Below are positions 6,527 to 12,329 of a stretch of DNA of 12,329 nt, piece by piece. The stretch comes from an uncultured Oscillibacter sp. (lineage in GTDB: Bacteria; Bacillota; Clostridia; Oscillospirales; Oscillospiraceae): positions 1-12,329 of the forward strand of contig UQMC01000056.1 of assembly GCA_900542115.1 (NCBI GenBank), in the 5' to 3' direction. The notes beneath the pieces were generated by a model. That model was given only the letters and a program-made list of their open reading frames with translations, ran no database searches and was not told the DNA's origin. Numbering within the stretch: position 1 is the stretch's first letter; each line of letters opens with the position of its first letter. A program made the position numbers and the translations under genes.

Positions 6527-6555
6527 ATCTTACCCATTCTCTATAGGAAACGCAA
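6527..6555 (-). promoter_or_regulatory. Predicted sigma-A promoter for glmM
   Basis: On the minus strand, TTGCGT (6555-6550) is followed by a 17-base spacer and TAAGAT (6532-6527). Transcription would start near 6520, about 60 bases before ATG 6461. The -35 elements of this promoter and of the plus-strand promoter at 6564-6591 are only eight bases apart. Confidence 0.5.
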
Positions 6556-6563
6556 GAGGGAAT

Positions 6564-6591
6564 TTGTGAATTTTCAGGCAGCGCACATAAT
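6564..6591 (+). promoter_or_regulatory. Predicted sigma-A promoter for the DUF421-DUF4363 pair
   Basis: TTGTGA (6564-6569), a 16-base spacer and CATAAT (6586-6591, five of six consensus bases) lie about 50 bases before ATG 6640. The spacer is one base short of the optimum and the -35 is moderate. Confidence 0.45.
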
Positions 6592-6639
6592 TTTCCGCTT
6601 GCCTGCCCCACACTGTCATAAGAGAGGGGGGCATTTGGC

Positions 6640-7317
6640 ATGATCACCGCGCTGCTACGTACCGTCATTCTTTATTTTCTCATCATGACCGGCCTGCGGC
6701 TCATGGGAAAACGCCAGATTGGCGAGCTGGAGCCAAGCGAGCTGGTGCTGACCATGATGATCTCCGACCTTGCCACCGTCCCCATGCAGGACTTTGGGAT
6801 TCCGCTGCTGGCCGGGGTCATCCCCATTCTGACACTGCTTTCCCTTTCCATGCTGCTCAGTCAGCTATCCCTTTTGAGTCTGCGTTTTCGGGAACTGATG
6901 TGCGGCACCCCGTCCATCCTCATCCGAAACGGCAAGCTCCAGCAGGATGCCATGCGGAAAAACCGCTACACGCTGGACGAGCTGCTGGAACAGCTCCGGG
7001 GACAGGGCTATGTCTCCGTGGACGAGGTACGCTGGGCCGTACTGGAAAATTCCGGTCAGCTCTCCATTCTGCCGTGGGCGCGGCAGCGGCCCCCCACAGC
7101 GGAGGAGCTTGGCCTCACCCCCGAGGAGGCCGAGCTGCCCTTCATTCTCATCAACGATGGCCGGATCGTCCGGCGAAATCTTGCCCGCAGCGGGCGGAAC
7201 GAGGCTTGGCTCCAAAAGGAGCTGCGGCGGACAGGACATTCCGCCGGGGAAATTTTTCTTTTAACGGTGGATGGCAGCGGCAAGGTCCTCTGTATCCCGA
7301 AGGAGGCGAAGCCGTGA
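6640..7317 (+). CDS. DUF421 (YetF-type) membrane protein
   Basis: This 225-residue protein belongs to the DUF421 family, related to Bacillus YetF and YrbG, with no firmly assigned molecular function. Hydrophobic segments lie at about 2-22, 34-49 and 54-80. The family signature GKRQIGELEPSELVLTMMISDLA follows the first segment (in two parts: GKRQIGEL at 23-30 and ELVLTMMISDLA at 34-45). The soluble, probably cytoplasmic domain contains GTPSILIRNGKL (89-100), the NRYTLDELLEQLR helix (108-120) and AVLENSGQLSI (133-143). The C-terminal part (about 165-220) looks like the second soluble subdomain. ATG 6640 follows GAGAGGGGGG at a normal distance. Its TGA overlaps the GTG start of the DUF4363 gene (GTGA), so the two are co-translated. 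In spore-formers these proteins are sometimes tied to spores, but nothing in this sequence shows that. Confidence 0.9.
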   Translation: MITALLRTVILYFLIMTGLRLMGKRQIGELEPSELVLTMMISDLATVPMQDFGIPLLAGVIPILTLLSLSMLLSQLSLLSLRFRELMCGTPSILIRNGKLQQDAMRKNRYTLDELLEQLRGQGYVSVDEVRWAVLENSGQLSILPWARQRPPTAEELGLTPEEAELPFILINDGRIVRRNLARSGRNEAWLQKELRRTGHSAGEIFLLTVDGSGKVLCIPKEAKP

Positions 7318-7697
7318 AGCGTCTGCTTTTGCCGCCGATAGCGGTGCTGTGCGCCCTGCTGGCCCTTTCCCTCTGGAACAGCAGCCACATGGAGCGTCAA
7401 ACCCGGCGCTGGCGCGCCCAGCTTCAGGAAACAGACCGTCTGGCCCAATCGGAATGCTGGGCCGAGGCACTGGATTCCCTTTGGGAGAGCTATGATGACT
7501 GGACGCTCCGGCAGACCTATCTCCACATTGTTTCCCACCATGATGCCGTGGACGATGCGGAGGCCATGTACCGCCGGGCCATGGCCTTTGCCGAAACGCA
7601 GGAAATTACGGAGTTTCGTGCAGAACTGTCCGATCTCATGGATCAGCTCCGCCTCATCTCGGAAATGGAAGCGCTGAATATCAGGAATGTGCTATAG
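7314..7697 (+). CDS. DUF4363 family protein
   Basis: This is a 127-residue protein with an N-terminal signal anchor (RLLLPPIAVLCALLALSLW, about 3-21), followed by a charged, helical extracytoplasmic domain rich in Arg, Glu and Trp. It ends at TAG 7695-7697. Start: GTG 7314, with AAGGAGG at 7300-7306 seven bases upstream. The GTG overlaps the DUF421 stop codon by four bases. The open frame extends upstream to 6900, but that part lies inside the DUF421 gene and is not coding. DUF421 followed by DUF4363 is a recurring pair in Bacillota, so the two proteins may work together at the membrane. Function is unknown. The stop codon lies one base from that of the convergent nrdR. Confidence 0.85.
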   Translation: MKRLLLPPIAVLCALLALSLWNSSHMERQTRRWRAQLQETDRLAQSECWAEALDSLWESYDDWTLRQTYLHIVSHHDAVDDAEAMYRRAMAFAETQEITEFRAELSDLMDQLRLISEMEALNIRNVL

Positions 7698-7698
7698 C

Positions 7699-8154
7699 TT
7701 ACTTCTCCGCCAGGAGCTTATTCAGCTCCGCCATGAAGGTATCAATATCCTTGAACTGCCGGTAAACGGAGGCGAAGCGGACGTAGGCCACCTGATCCAC
7801 TGACCGCAGACGCTCCATGACCTTCTCGCCGATGTCCGCCGTGCGAATCTCGCGCTCCATGGAGTTCTGGAGCTCCTGCTCGATCTCATCGGCAATGCGC
7901 TCCAGCTCCGCTAAAGACACCGGCCGCTTTTCGCAGGCCCGAATCATGCCCCGCAGGACCTTCTGCCGGTCAAAGCTCTGGCGGCTTCCGTCCTTCTTGA
8001 TGACCACGATGGGGAGGCTTTCCACCGTTTCATAGGTGGTAAAGCGCTTGCCGCAGGCAAGGCACTCCCGTCGGCGGCGGATGCTGGCATTTTCATCGGC
8101 GGGGCGGGAATCGATGACCTTGCTCTCGGGATGACCGCAAAACGGACACTTCAT
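7699..8154 (-). CDS. nrdR: Transcriptional repressor NrdR
   Basis: NrdR is a zinc-ribbon and ATP-cone repressor of ribonucleotide reductase genes. It senses ATP versus dATP and binds NrdR boxes. This 151-residue protein is full length. The zinc ribbon uses Cys3, Cys6, Cys31 and Cys34 (CPFC and CLAC), followed by GKRFTTYE. The ATP-cone spans about residues 49-139, with [15 protein letters not shown] at its start and [11 protein letters not shown] near its end. ATG 8154 is chosen over the TTG at 8163 because AGGAGG lies at 8169-8164, nine bases upstream, and the family starts MKCPFCG. No ribonucleotide reductase gene and no obvious NrdR box is visible in the window. The gene converges with DUF4363, with a single base between the two stop codons. 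Confidence 0.97.
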   Translation of the reverse strand: MKCPFCGHPESKVIDSRPADENASIRRRRECLACGKRFTTYETVESLPIVVIKKDGSRQSFDRQKVLRGMIRACEKRPVSLAELERIADEIEQELQNSMEREIRTADIGEKVMERLRSVDQVAYVRFASVYRQFKDIDTFMAELNKLLAEK

Positions 8155-8198
8155 GGGAAACAACCTCCTGACCGGCGCCCGTGACCCGGGGCCGTTTA

Positions 8199-8227
8199 AG
8201 TATAGAATACCATGATTAGTTTACCAT
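8199..8227 (-). promoter_or_regulatory. Possible nrdR promoter
   Basis: TATACT (8204-8199) on the minus strand is a good -10 about 45 bases before ATG 8154. The hexamer 17 bases further upstream, ATGGTA, is a poor -35. ATGGTA occurs twice here as a direct repeat (about 8222-8227 and 8208-8213), which could be a binding site or chance. Confidence 0.3.
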
Positions 8228-8263
8228 ATTTCATTTCCGTTTGGTATCCCTATTTTCATTTTT

Positions 8264-8779
8264 TTAAAAAACAGGCCACTCCGCGTCATCAAAGGCAAAA
8301 ATCCAGAAGTCGCTGCCCTTGATCTGCCGAAAGGACGCAAAGCAAAACAGCTCCTCCAGCGGGAACGGCGCATCGTCCGCTCTGGGAAAGGCCAGCAGCA
8401 GCCGTCCGTCCACGCGGCAGGTCAAAACTCCCTGCCGCGCTTGAATCGCCCGCAGAAAACGCTCGCTTCGTACCGGAGGTGCTGCCGGGTCTACCGGCAG
8501 CCATTGCGGCGTTGCCCGCTCCGGCATCCGGAGTTCTCCCCGCAGAATACGGCCTATGGGCGCGGTCATGCTCCGGGAAAAGCGGCGGCGTAGGTGCAGC
8601 CGGTCACCCTCCGGCTCCGGGATGCCGATTCGCAGTGCCCCGCTCTCTCCCACGGCCCACGCACACCACAGCCCCTCCCGCCGGACACAGCTCATATCCA
8701 GCACCGTATCCGATGCCGCCGCTTCCACCGTCAGCTCCCCTACGGTCTCCCCTCCCGCCAGAACCGGATACTTGTCCAT
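8264..8779 (-). CDS. Hypothetical protein
   Basis: I do not recognise this 171-residue protein. It starts MDKYPVLAGGETVGELTVE, has no signal peptide or membrane segment, and is predicted to be beta-rich and soluble. Its middle has a basic stretch (LHLRRRFSRS) and its C-terminus is aromatic (FWIFAFDDAEWPVF). Start: ATG 8779, with GGAGG nine bases upstream. The frame is open further to 9208, but that upstream part belongs to a different, frameshifted gene and to the terminator. The start lies only about 20 bases past the terminator T-run at 8800, so either it depends on readthrough or its promoter overlaps the terminator. The stop TAA lies in a palindromic TTTTTTAAAAAA tract. The interval to nrdR (8155-8263) holds only the nrdR leader. 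Confidence 0.7.
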   Translation of the reverse strand: MDKYPVLAGGETVGELTVEAAASDTVLDMSCVRREGLWCAWAVGESGALRIGIPEPEGDRLHLRRRFSRSMTAPIGRILRGELRMPERATPQWLPVDPAAPPVRSERFLRAIQARQGVLTCRVDGRLLLAFPRADDAPFPLEELFCFASFRQIKGSDFWIFAFDDAEWPVF

Positions 8780-8799
8780 AGCTCTCCACCTCCGCACGC

Positions 8800-8838
8800 A
8801 AAAAGACCGCCTGCGCGATTCTACGCGCAGACGGTCTT
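8800..8838 (-). terminator. Intrinsic terminator after the frameshifted secreted-protein gene
   Basis: A 15-pair stem (arms 8803-8817 and 8824-8838) has a six-base loop. On the minus strand every position pairs, one as G-U, while the plus-strand RNA would have a C-A mismatch. Five T residues end the minus-strand hairpin (8804-8800). The ribosome binding site of the next gene starts right after it, so this may set relative expression rather than end the operon fully. Confidence 0.88.
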
Positions 8839-8850
8839 GAATATACCGCG

Positions 8851-9208
8851 TCAGCCGATGGTATATGTTCCCCGCACCAGCAGTTTCACCGTGTCGGCCC
8901 CGGCCTTGACGCCCCGGTTCTCCACAGTCATCATGTACAGATGGTTTGCCGCCAGCGCTCCGCCGCCGCTGAGGGTACTGCCTGAGGTCTCGTCCACCAG
9001 CCCCGGAGTGGATGCCGCCACACAGGTCGAAGCCCCCACCCGCAGCATAACCGCACAGCCGATGCCCCATAAACGTTTCGTTCAGGTAGCTCAGCGTGAT
9101 GAGCGGGTCCGTGGCGGAGCCCGGCTCCACCGCAAGCGAAACGCCGCTCATTGCCACGCAGCTCACTGCCAGCAGCCCTATCAGGCGCAGTCCCCATCTG
9201 TTTTTCAT
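8851..9208 (-). pseudogene. Small secreted protein, frameshifted
   Basis: The first 47 codons from ATG 9208 give a clear signal peptide (MKNRWGLRLIGLLAVSCVAM, cleavage near residue 27) and then DPLITLSYLNETFM. GGGAGGT lies nine bases upstream. The frame then turns into Arg/Gly-rich sequence. The next frame picks up sensible protein around 9060: IGCAVMLRVGASTCVA, a Ser/Gly-rich stretch and KLLVRGTYTIG, ending at TGA 8851-8853, just before the terminator. The two halves therefore look like one gene broken by an indel near 9057-9066. From memory of similar clostridial proteins, about 50-70 residues that normally separate the halves also seem absent, which I could not verify. It could be a true pseudogene or an assembly error. 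Function unknown. Confidence 0.7.
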
Positions 9209-9296
9209 ATCCTATGTACCTCCCATCCCGCGGGCACAATGCGCTTTCCGCGGAATTTCTTACGTTTTCTATGAAGCCGCCGTTTTTTGTAAGCCG

Positions 9297-9322
9297 CCCC
9301 TGAAAGGTTCCCCTTTCAGGGG
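9297..9322. other. Strong inverted repeat between mazF and the frameshifted gene
   Basis: CCCCTGAAAGG and CCTTTCAGGGG form a perfect 11-bp stem with a four-base loop, GGAA (a GNRA tetraloop) on the minus strand. It sits nine bases past the mazF stop codon. There is no T-run on either side, so it is not a textbook terminator. It may stop or stabilise the mazF mRNA. The interval 9209-9296 shows only the downstream ribosome binding site and no clear promoter. Confidence 0.6.
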
Positions 9323-9330
9323 ACAGTTCC

Positions 9331-9699
9331 CTACACCAGTTGATCGTGGGGCAGCCCAAAGCTCACCGCAATAGCGGTGTCTACCTTCTCCATCACAGCC
9401 TCCTCCACATGGCCCATCCGCTCCCGCAGGCGCTTTTTATCCAGCGTCCGCACCTGCTCCAACAGGATAATGGAATTGCGGCTGAGGCCGCAGCTTTGAT
9501 CCACAGGCAGGTCAATATGCGTCGGCAGGCGGGCCTTGCCCGTCTGAGAAGTGATCGCCGCCGCGATAACCGTCGGGCTGTAGCGGTTTCCTGTGTCATT
9601 TTGAATGATGAGGACCGGGCGGACGCCGCCCTGCTCGCTGCCCACCACCGGAGAGAGATCGGCATAGTAAATATCGCCGCGCTTCACAGTTGTATCCAC
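9331..9699 (-). CDS. ndoA: MazF/PemK family endoribonuclease toxin (EndoA-like)
   Basis: MazF toxins cut single-stranded mRNA at short sites. B. subtilis EndoA (NdoA) cuts at UACAU. The 122-residue protein matches EndoA over its length: [21 protein letters not shown] (in parts), then [11 protein letters not shown] with Arg27, and AAAITSQ with Thr50, which correspond to the catalytic Arg25 and Thr48 of Endo[15 protein letters not shown] follows. Start: GTG 9699, with GGAG about ten bases upstream. GTG 9708 is possible but lies almost on the GGAG, and GTG 9687 (VKRGD) is also possible. It lies downstream of alr, as in B. subtilis. There, the antitoxin gene ndoAI separates alr and ndoA. Here the gap contains no plausible antitoxin. 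Confidence 0.92.
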   Translation of the reverse strand: MDTTVKRGDIYYADLSPVVGSEQGGVRPVLIIQNDTGNRYSPTVIAAAITSQTGKARLPTHIDLPVDQSCGLSRNSIILLEQVRTLDKKRLRERMGHVEEAVMEKVDTAIAVSFGLPHDQLV

Positions 9700-9717
9700 A
9701 AAGTTCACACTCCGCCG

Positions 9718-9747
9718 AAAAAAGTACCCGTCACCTGATCGGTGAGG
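9718..9747 (-). terminator. Weak possible terminator between alr and mazF
   Basis: TCACC/GGTGA forms a five-pair stem (9731-9735 with 9741-9745), extendable by two G-C pairs past a bulge. On the minus strand a TTTTTT run (9723-9718) follows four bases later. The stem is short and the T-run displaced, so termination would be partial at best. Confidence 0.35.
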
Positions 9748-9771
9748 CCACTTTCATTCTCCCACGCCGCT

Positions 9772-9803
9772 TCGGAATTTATACCAGCGGGGCAAAATTC
9801 CGA
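9772..9803 (-). promoter_or_regulatory. Possible mazF promoter with an overlapping dyad operator
   Basis: On the minus strand TGGTATAAA (9786-9778) fits an extended -10 (TGnTATAAT), without a good -35. A perfect 9-bp inverted repeat, TCGGAATTT and AAATTCCGA (9772-9780 and 9795-9803), brackets it with a 14-base gap. A repressor dimer bound there would block the promoter. It could instead be an RNA hairpin. This is the only notable structure in the 173-base gap 9700-9872, which has no open frame longer than about 22 codons from an ATG. Confidence 0.4.
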
Positions 9804-9872
9804 TGTCCCGCCTCCAAATCATCCTATGCGCCGGACAGGGCCGGAGTGCTATGCAATTCGATTGACGTCCTA

Positions 9873-11048
9873 TTACAGCAAACGCAGGCTGCGCTCTATT
9901 TCCTGACCGTTCTCCATATAGACACGCGGTACCCGCTTGTTTACCGCGCAGGTCAGCTCGTAGGGAATTGTATCCAGCAGCGCGGCAAGGCTGCCCACGC
10001 TCTGCCGCTGTCCGAACAGCTCCACCGTGTCGCCCACTTTCACTTCCGGTAAATCCGTCAGGTCCACCATGCACATATCCATGCAGATGCGGCCCCGAAT
10101 CGGTGCCGGGCCGTAGTCCGTCTGCACCGATGCACGGTTGGAAAGCCCCCGGAAAAAGCCGTCCGCGTAGCCTACCGGCAGCACGCCGATACGCGTTTTT
10201 CCCTCTGTGCGGAACGTTCTTCCGTAGCTGACGGTGGTATCCGGATCAAAGACCTTAATGGTGGAAATACTGGTTTTCAGGCGCATGACCGGCTTTAGTC
10301 CCAGCCGCTCCGCATCACTCCCCTCACCGTAGAGCGCAATACCAGGACGCACCATATCCAGATACATCTCCGGGTAGCGGGTCAGCGCGCCGCTGTTGGT
10401 GCAGTGGCGGATGCGGAACATGCGCCCCTTGGCGGCCAGCGCGTCTAAAACGCGGGTGAACACGCCGAACTGCTCCCGGGTGTACGCCTCGTACTCCGCA
10501 CCGTCCATATCGGACACGGCAAAATGTGTGAAGATACCCTCGGCATCCAGCCCCGGCAGGGCACAGGCCGCCGCAATGGCGTTCACACCGCTTTCAAAAT
10601 GCTCTCCCCGGACAAGGAAACCCAGCCGGGACATTCCGGTATCCACCTTGATGTGGACCCGCAGCGTTCCGCCGCATTTCTGCGCCTCTGCGCTGTATTC
10701 CTCAGCCTTGGCCATGGCGGACACCGCCTGTGTGATGTGGTAAGAAATGAGCTGAGGCACCATTTCCGGCGGCGTGTGCCCCAAAATCAAAATTGGCATA
10801 GTAATGCCGCCGTGGCGCAGCTCCCGGGCCTCGTCCAGACTGGAGACCGCCAGATAATCCGCCCCCAACTGCTCCAGTTTCCGGGAAACCTGTATGGCGC
10901 CGTGGCCGTAAGCGTCCGCCTTTACCACGCCCAAATACTTCACACCGTCGCCGATTCGCGTCCGTGCCACTTTATAATTATGTTCCAGCGCATCCAGATC
11001 GATCTCCGCCCATGTGCGCCGTAAAATCGCATCCTCCAAAATACTCAC
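9873..11048 (-). CDS. alr: Alanine racemase
   Basis: Alr is a PLP enzyme that interconverts L- and D-alanine, providing D-Ala for peptidoglycan. At 391 residues it is full length. Lys43 in VVKADAYGHG forms the PLP Schiff base. The N-terminal TIM barrel includes KVDTGMSRLGF (134-144), THFAVSD (174-180) and NSGA (218-221). The C-terminal beta domain holds PVGYADGFFR, with Tyr294 as the second catalytic base by family position, and GRICMDMCMVDL. The first possible start is GTG 11048. TTG 11039 is an alternative, because AGGTGA lies five bases before it while GTG 11048 has no good site. Its start lies five bases after the stop of the GerS-like lipoprotein, so the two are co-transcribed. In C. difficile, gerS and alr2 form a similar pair. 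A role in spores as well as growth is possible but not shown. Confidence 0.97.
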   Translation of the reverse strand: MSILEDAILRRTWAEIDLDALEHNYKVARTRIGDGVKYLGVVKADAYGHGAIQVSRKLEQLGADYLAVSSLDEARELRHGGITMPILILGHTPPEMVPQLISYHITQAVSAMAKAEEYSAEAQKCGGTLRVHIKVDTGMSRLGFLVRGEHFESGVNAIAAACALPGLDAEGIFTHFAVSDMDGAEYEAYTREQFGVFTRVLDALAAKGRMFRIRHCTNSGALTRYPEMYLDMVRPGIALYGEGSDAERLGLKPVMRLKTSISTIKVFDPDTTVSYGRTFRTEGKTRIGVLPVGYADGFFRGLSNRASVQTDYGPAPIRGRICMDMCMVDLTDLPEVKVGDTVELFGQRQSVGSLAALLDTIPYELTCAVNKRVPRVYMENGQEIERSLRLL

Positions 11049-11053
11049 CTGTC

Positions 11054-11680
11054 TTATGTAGATTCGCGGGGCAACCCCGCCTGCTCTGTTTCCGTTTCGC
11101 TGATTATATCACAAAATGAAAAGCTCGTAAACTCCGCCGTTAAAATTGTTTCGCCCTCCACGGCGATCTCCCCCAAAAACGGCGTTCCATCCGCCCGCCG
11201 GAGCCAGATTGTTGTCACAATGTCCCCGCCGCCGCTGCCGGTCTGCTCCAGCGCCAGCCGGACGCAGGGGATATCCTGCCGCTCCTCGGTGTTTTCCTCC
11301 AGCAGCCACCCCTCCCGCAAAGCATTGAGCATCCGTACCGGCACCGTGGCAGGGGAAATTTGCTCCGCGCTGAGAGGGCCGATGTTCAGGCACAGATCGC
11401 TGTATTCCAGCGACCAGTCCGCCTCCCGAAGCACTGCCCGGACCCCGGCCAGCTCCAGCGGCTCCGTCACCTCCACCGTGCTCTCTCCCTCCGGGGCGTA
11501 ATGGCATTGCAGCGTGGCAGCCCACTCCCGCTGCGCTTCGCCGCAGACAACCTTCATTGTCAGCTCACAGCCGCTCATCTCCCGATAGGCCGCCCGGATG
11601 TCCGTTTCCTCCGCCTGCTCCTTGCAGCCGCACAGCAGCAGGCACAGGGCTATCATTGGTACACATTTTCCAATGTGCAC
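11054..11680 (-). CDS. GerS-like lipoprotein (LolA-type fold probable)
   Basis: This is a 208-residue lipoprotein. The signal peptide ends with LLLCGC, and Cys19 is the probable lipidated residue, so it sits on the outer face of the membrane. The mature part has alternating beta strands (ELTMKVVCG, WAATLQCHYAPEG, STVEVTEP, VTTIWLRRADGTP) like LolA-type outer-membrane-lipoprotein-sorting domains. GerS of C. difficile, needed for cortex breakdown in germination, is of this kind and is encoded next to alr2. The adjacency to alr here is the main reason for the call; sequence identity was not tested. Start: GTG 11680, with GGAGGG about seven bases upstream and 13 bases after the preceding stop codon. 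The longer frame to 11737 has no such site and overlaps nnrD. It could be another LolA-like wall protein. Confidence 0.7.
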   Translation of the reverse strand: MHIGKCVPMIALCLLLCGCKEQAEETDIRAAYREMSGCELTMKVVCGEAQREWAATLQCHYAPEGESTVEVTEPLELAGVRAVLREADWSLEYSDLCLNIGPLSAEQISPATVPVRMLNALREGWLLEENTEERQDIPCVRLALEQTGSGGGDIVTTIWLRRADGTPFLGEIAVEGETILTAEFTSFSFCDIISETETEQAGLPREST

Positions 11681-11693
11681 CGCGCTCCCTCCG

Positions 11694-12329
11694 TTATTCC
11701 AAAATTTCCCGGATGGCCAGCGGCAGATGCTCTGCAACCGCCTCCGGCATAACGCCGTAAGCTGTCAGCTCCGCTTCCAGCAAATCGCCGGCCCGGCCGT
11801 GAAGCCACACGCCCGCTACTGCCGCCTGCACCGCATCGACTCCCTGCGCCAGCAGGGACGCGATGACACCGGTGAGCACATCGCCGCTGCCGCCTTTGGC
11901 AAGACCGCTGCCGCCGGTGGTGTTCACCAGCACCTCGCCCGTTGGGGCGGCCGTTACCGTCCCATGGCCCTTCAGCACCAGCACGCAGCCGTGGCGCATG
12001 GCAAAGTCCCGCGCCGCCTGCTGCCGATCCCCATGGCTCAGGTCCCCGCCTATGCGGGAAAATTCCACCGCGTGAGGCGTCAACACTGTCACTTTGTCCC
12101 GGCGGGCGTCCAGAACATCTATATGCCCGGAAAGGGCGTTTATGCCATCCGCGTCCAGCACCACCGGCTTTTCCGTTTCCAGCAGCGCCCACACCAGCTC
12201 CGCCGTTTCATCTCCCCGGCCAAGGCCGGGGCCGAGGGCCAGCACATCGCAGCCTTGCAGACGCTCCCGCAGCAGCGGCAGCGCCCCAAGGCACAGCCGC
12301 CCGTCCCGCTCCGGCAGCGGAAACGGCAT
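11694..12329 (-). CDS. nnrD: ADP-dependent (S)-NAD(P)H-hydrate dehydratase, C-terminal part
   Basis: NnrD repairs hydrated NADH and NADPH using ADP, dehydrating the S-epimer. The visible 211 residues belong to the ribokinase-like YjeF C-terminal domain: GPGLGR (33-38), VVLDADGIN (56-64), TPHAVEFSRI (84-93), VLKGHGTVTA (118-127) and GGSGLAKGGSGDVLTG (139-154), where Asp150 is the expected catalytic residue. The N-terminus lies outside the window. The Met at 12329 is internal, not the start. In Bacillota this domain is often fused behind an NnrE epimerase domain, and whether that is so here cannot be seen. The TAA at 11694-11696 lies 13 bases before the lipoprotein start codon, so they form one operon with alr. 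Confidence 0.93.
   Translation of the reverse strand: MPFPLPERDGRLCLGALPLLRERLQGCDVLALGPGLGRGDETAELVWALLETEKPVVLDADGINALSGHIDVLDARRDKVTVLTPHAVEFSRIGGDLSHGDRQQAARDFAMRHGCVLVLKGHGTVTAAPTGEVLVNTTGGSGLAKGGSGDVLTGVIASLLAQGVDAVQAAVAGVWLHGRAGDLLEAELTAYGVMPEAVAEHLPLAIREILE

Noticed and set aside
8780..9208. One 314-residue minus-strand protein starting at 9208
   Set aside because: The frame runs through a terminator and out of phase through the C-terminal half of another gene. Two genes, one frameshifted, explain it better.
9754..10074. Minus-strand frame as the missing MazE-type antitoxin
   Set aside because: Most of it lies inside alr in another frame, and only the last 22 codons after an ATG fall in the gap. 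The composition is unlike RHH or AbrB antitoxins.
1..12329. Mobile element, phage genes, CRISPR array, tRNA or rRNA
   Set aside because: No transposase or integrase motifs, no regularly spaced repeats and no cloverleaf or rRNA-like sequence were seen on reading either strand.

Overview
The window is a chimeric metagenome-type contig. Bases 1-41 are an Illumina P7-side indexed adapter. Bases 42 to about 503 are actinobacterial, probably Bifidobacterium-like: the end of a DUF4193 gene, then the start of dut. From about 482 to 12329 the DNA comes from a different organism, a moderately GC-rich Bacillota of the gut Oscillospiraceae (Clostridia) type. This is inferred from the gene families, the strong AGGAGG-type ribosome binding sites, an SLH-anchored lysozyme, a glmS ribozyme and a GerS-like lipoprotein beside alr. 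The join falls at a roughly 22-base stretch that fits both parent genes, as expected of an assembler misjoin. Neither gene at the join is complete.

Layout of the Bacillota part. On the minus strand, read right to left: a cut NAD(P)H-hydrate dehydratase gene (nnrD-like), a GerS-like lipoprotein, alr, a MazF-family toxin without a visible antitoxin, a frameshifted small secreted protein, an intrinsic terminator, a hypothetical gene and nrdR. In the middle, on the plus strand, is a DUF421-DUF4363 gene pair. It starts from a promoter divergent from glmM and ends one base from the nrdR stop codon. Further left on the minus strand come glmM, a stand-alone left-handed beta-helix acetyltransferase, a glmS ribozyme, glmS, and a promoter-plus-terminator region leading into an S-layer-anchored GH25 muramidase.

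How the genes fit together. GlmS makes glucosamine-6-P and GlmM converts it to glucosamine-1-P. The gene between them keeps nearly all the catalytic residues of the GlmU acetyltransferase domain in ungapped register, so it probably makes GlcNAc-1-P. These three genes would form an amino-sugar operon, with the glmS part under ribozyme feedback control. Alr supplies D-alanine for the same wall, and the GH25 protein cuts peptidoglycan at the surface. The window is therefore mostly cell-envelope housekeeping. I see no mobile element, phage module, CRISPR array, tRNA or rRNA. The most interesting points are the split-GlmU-like operon, the ribozyme inside it, a possible attenuator before the GH25 gene, a dyad over the mazF promoter, and the clear adapter and chimera artefact at the left end.
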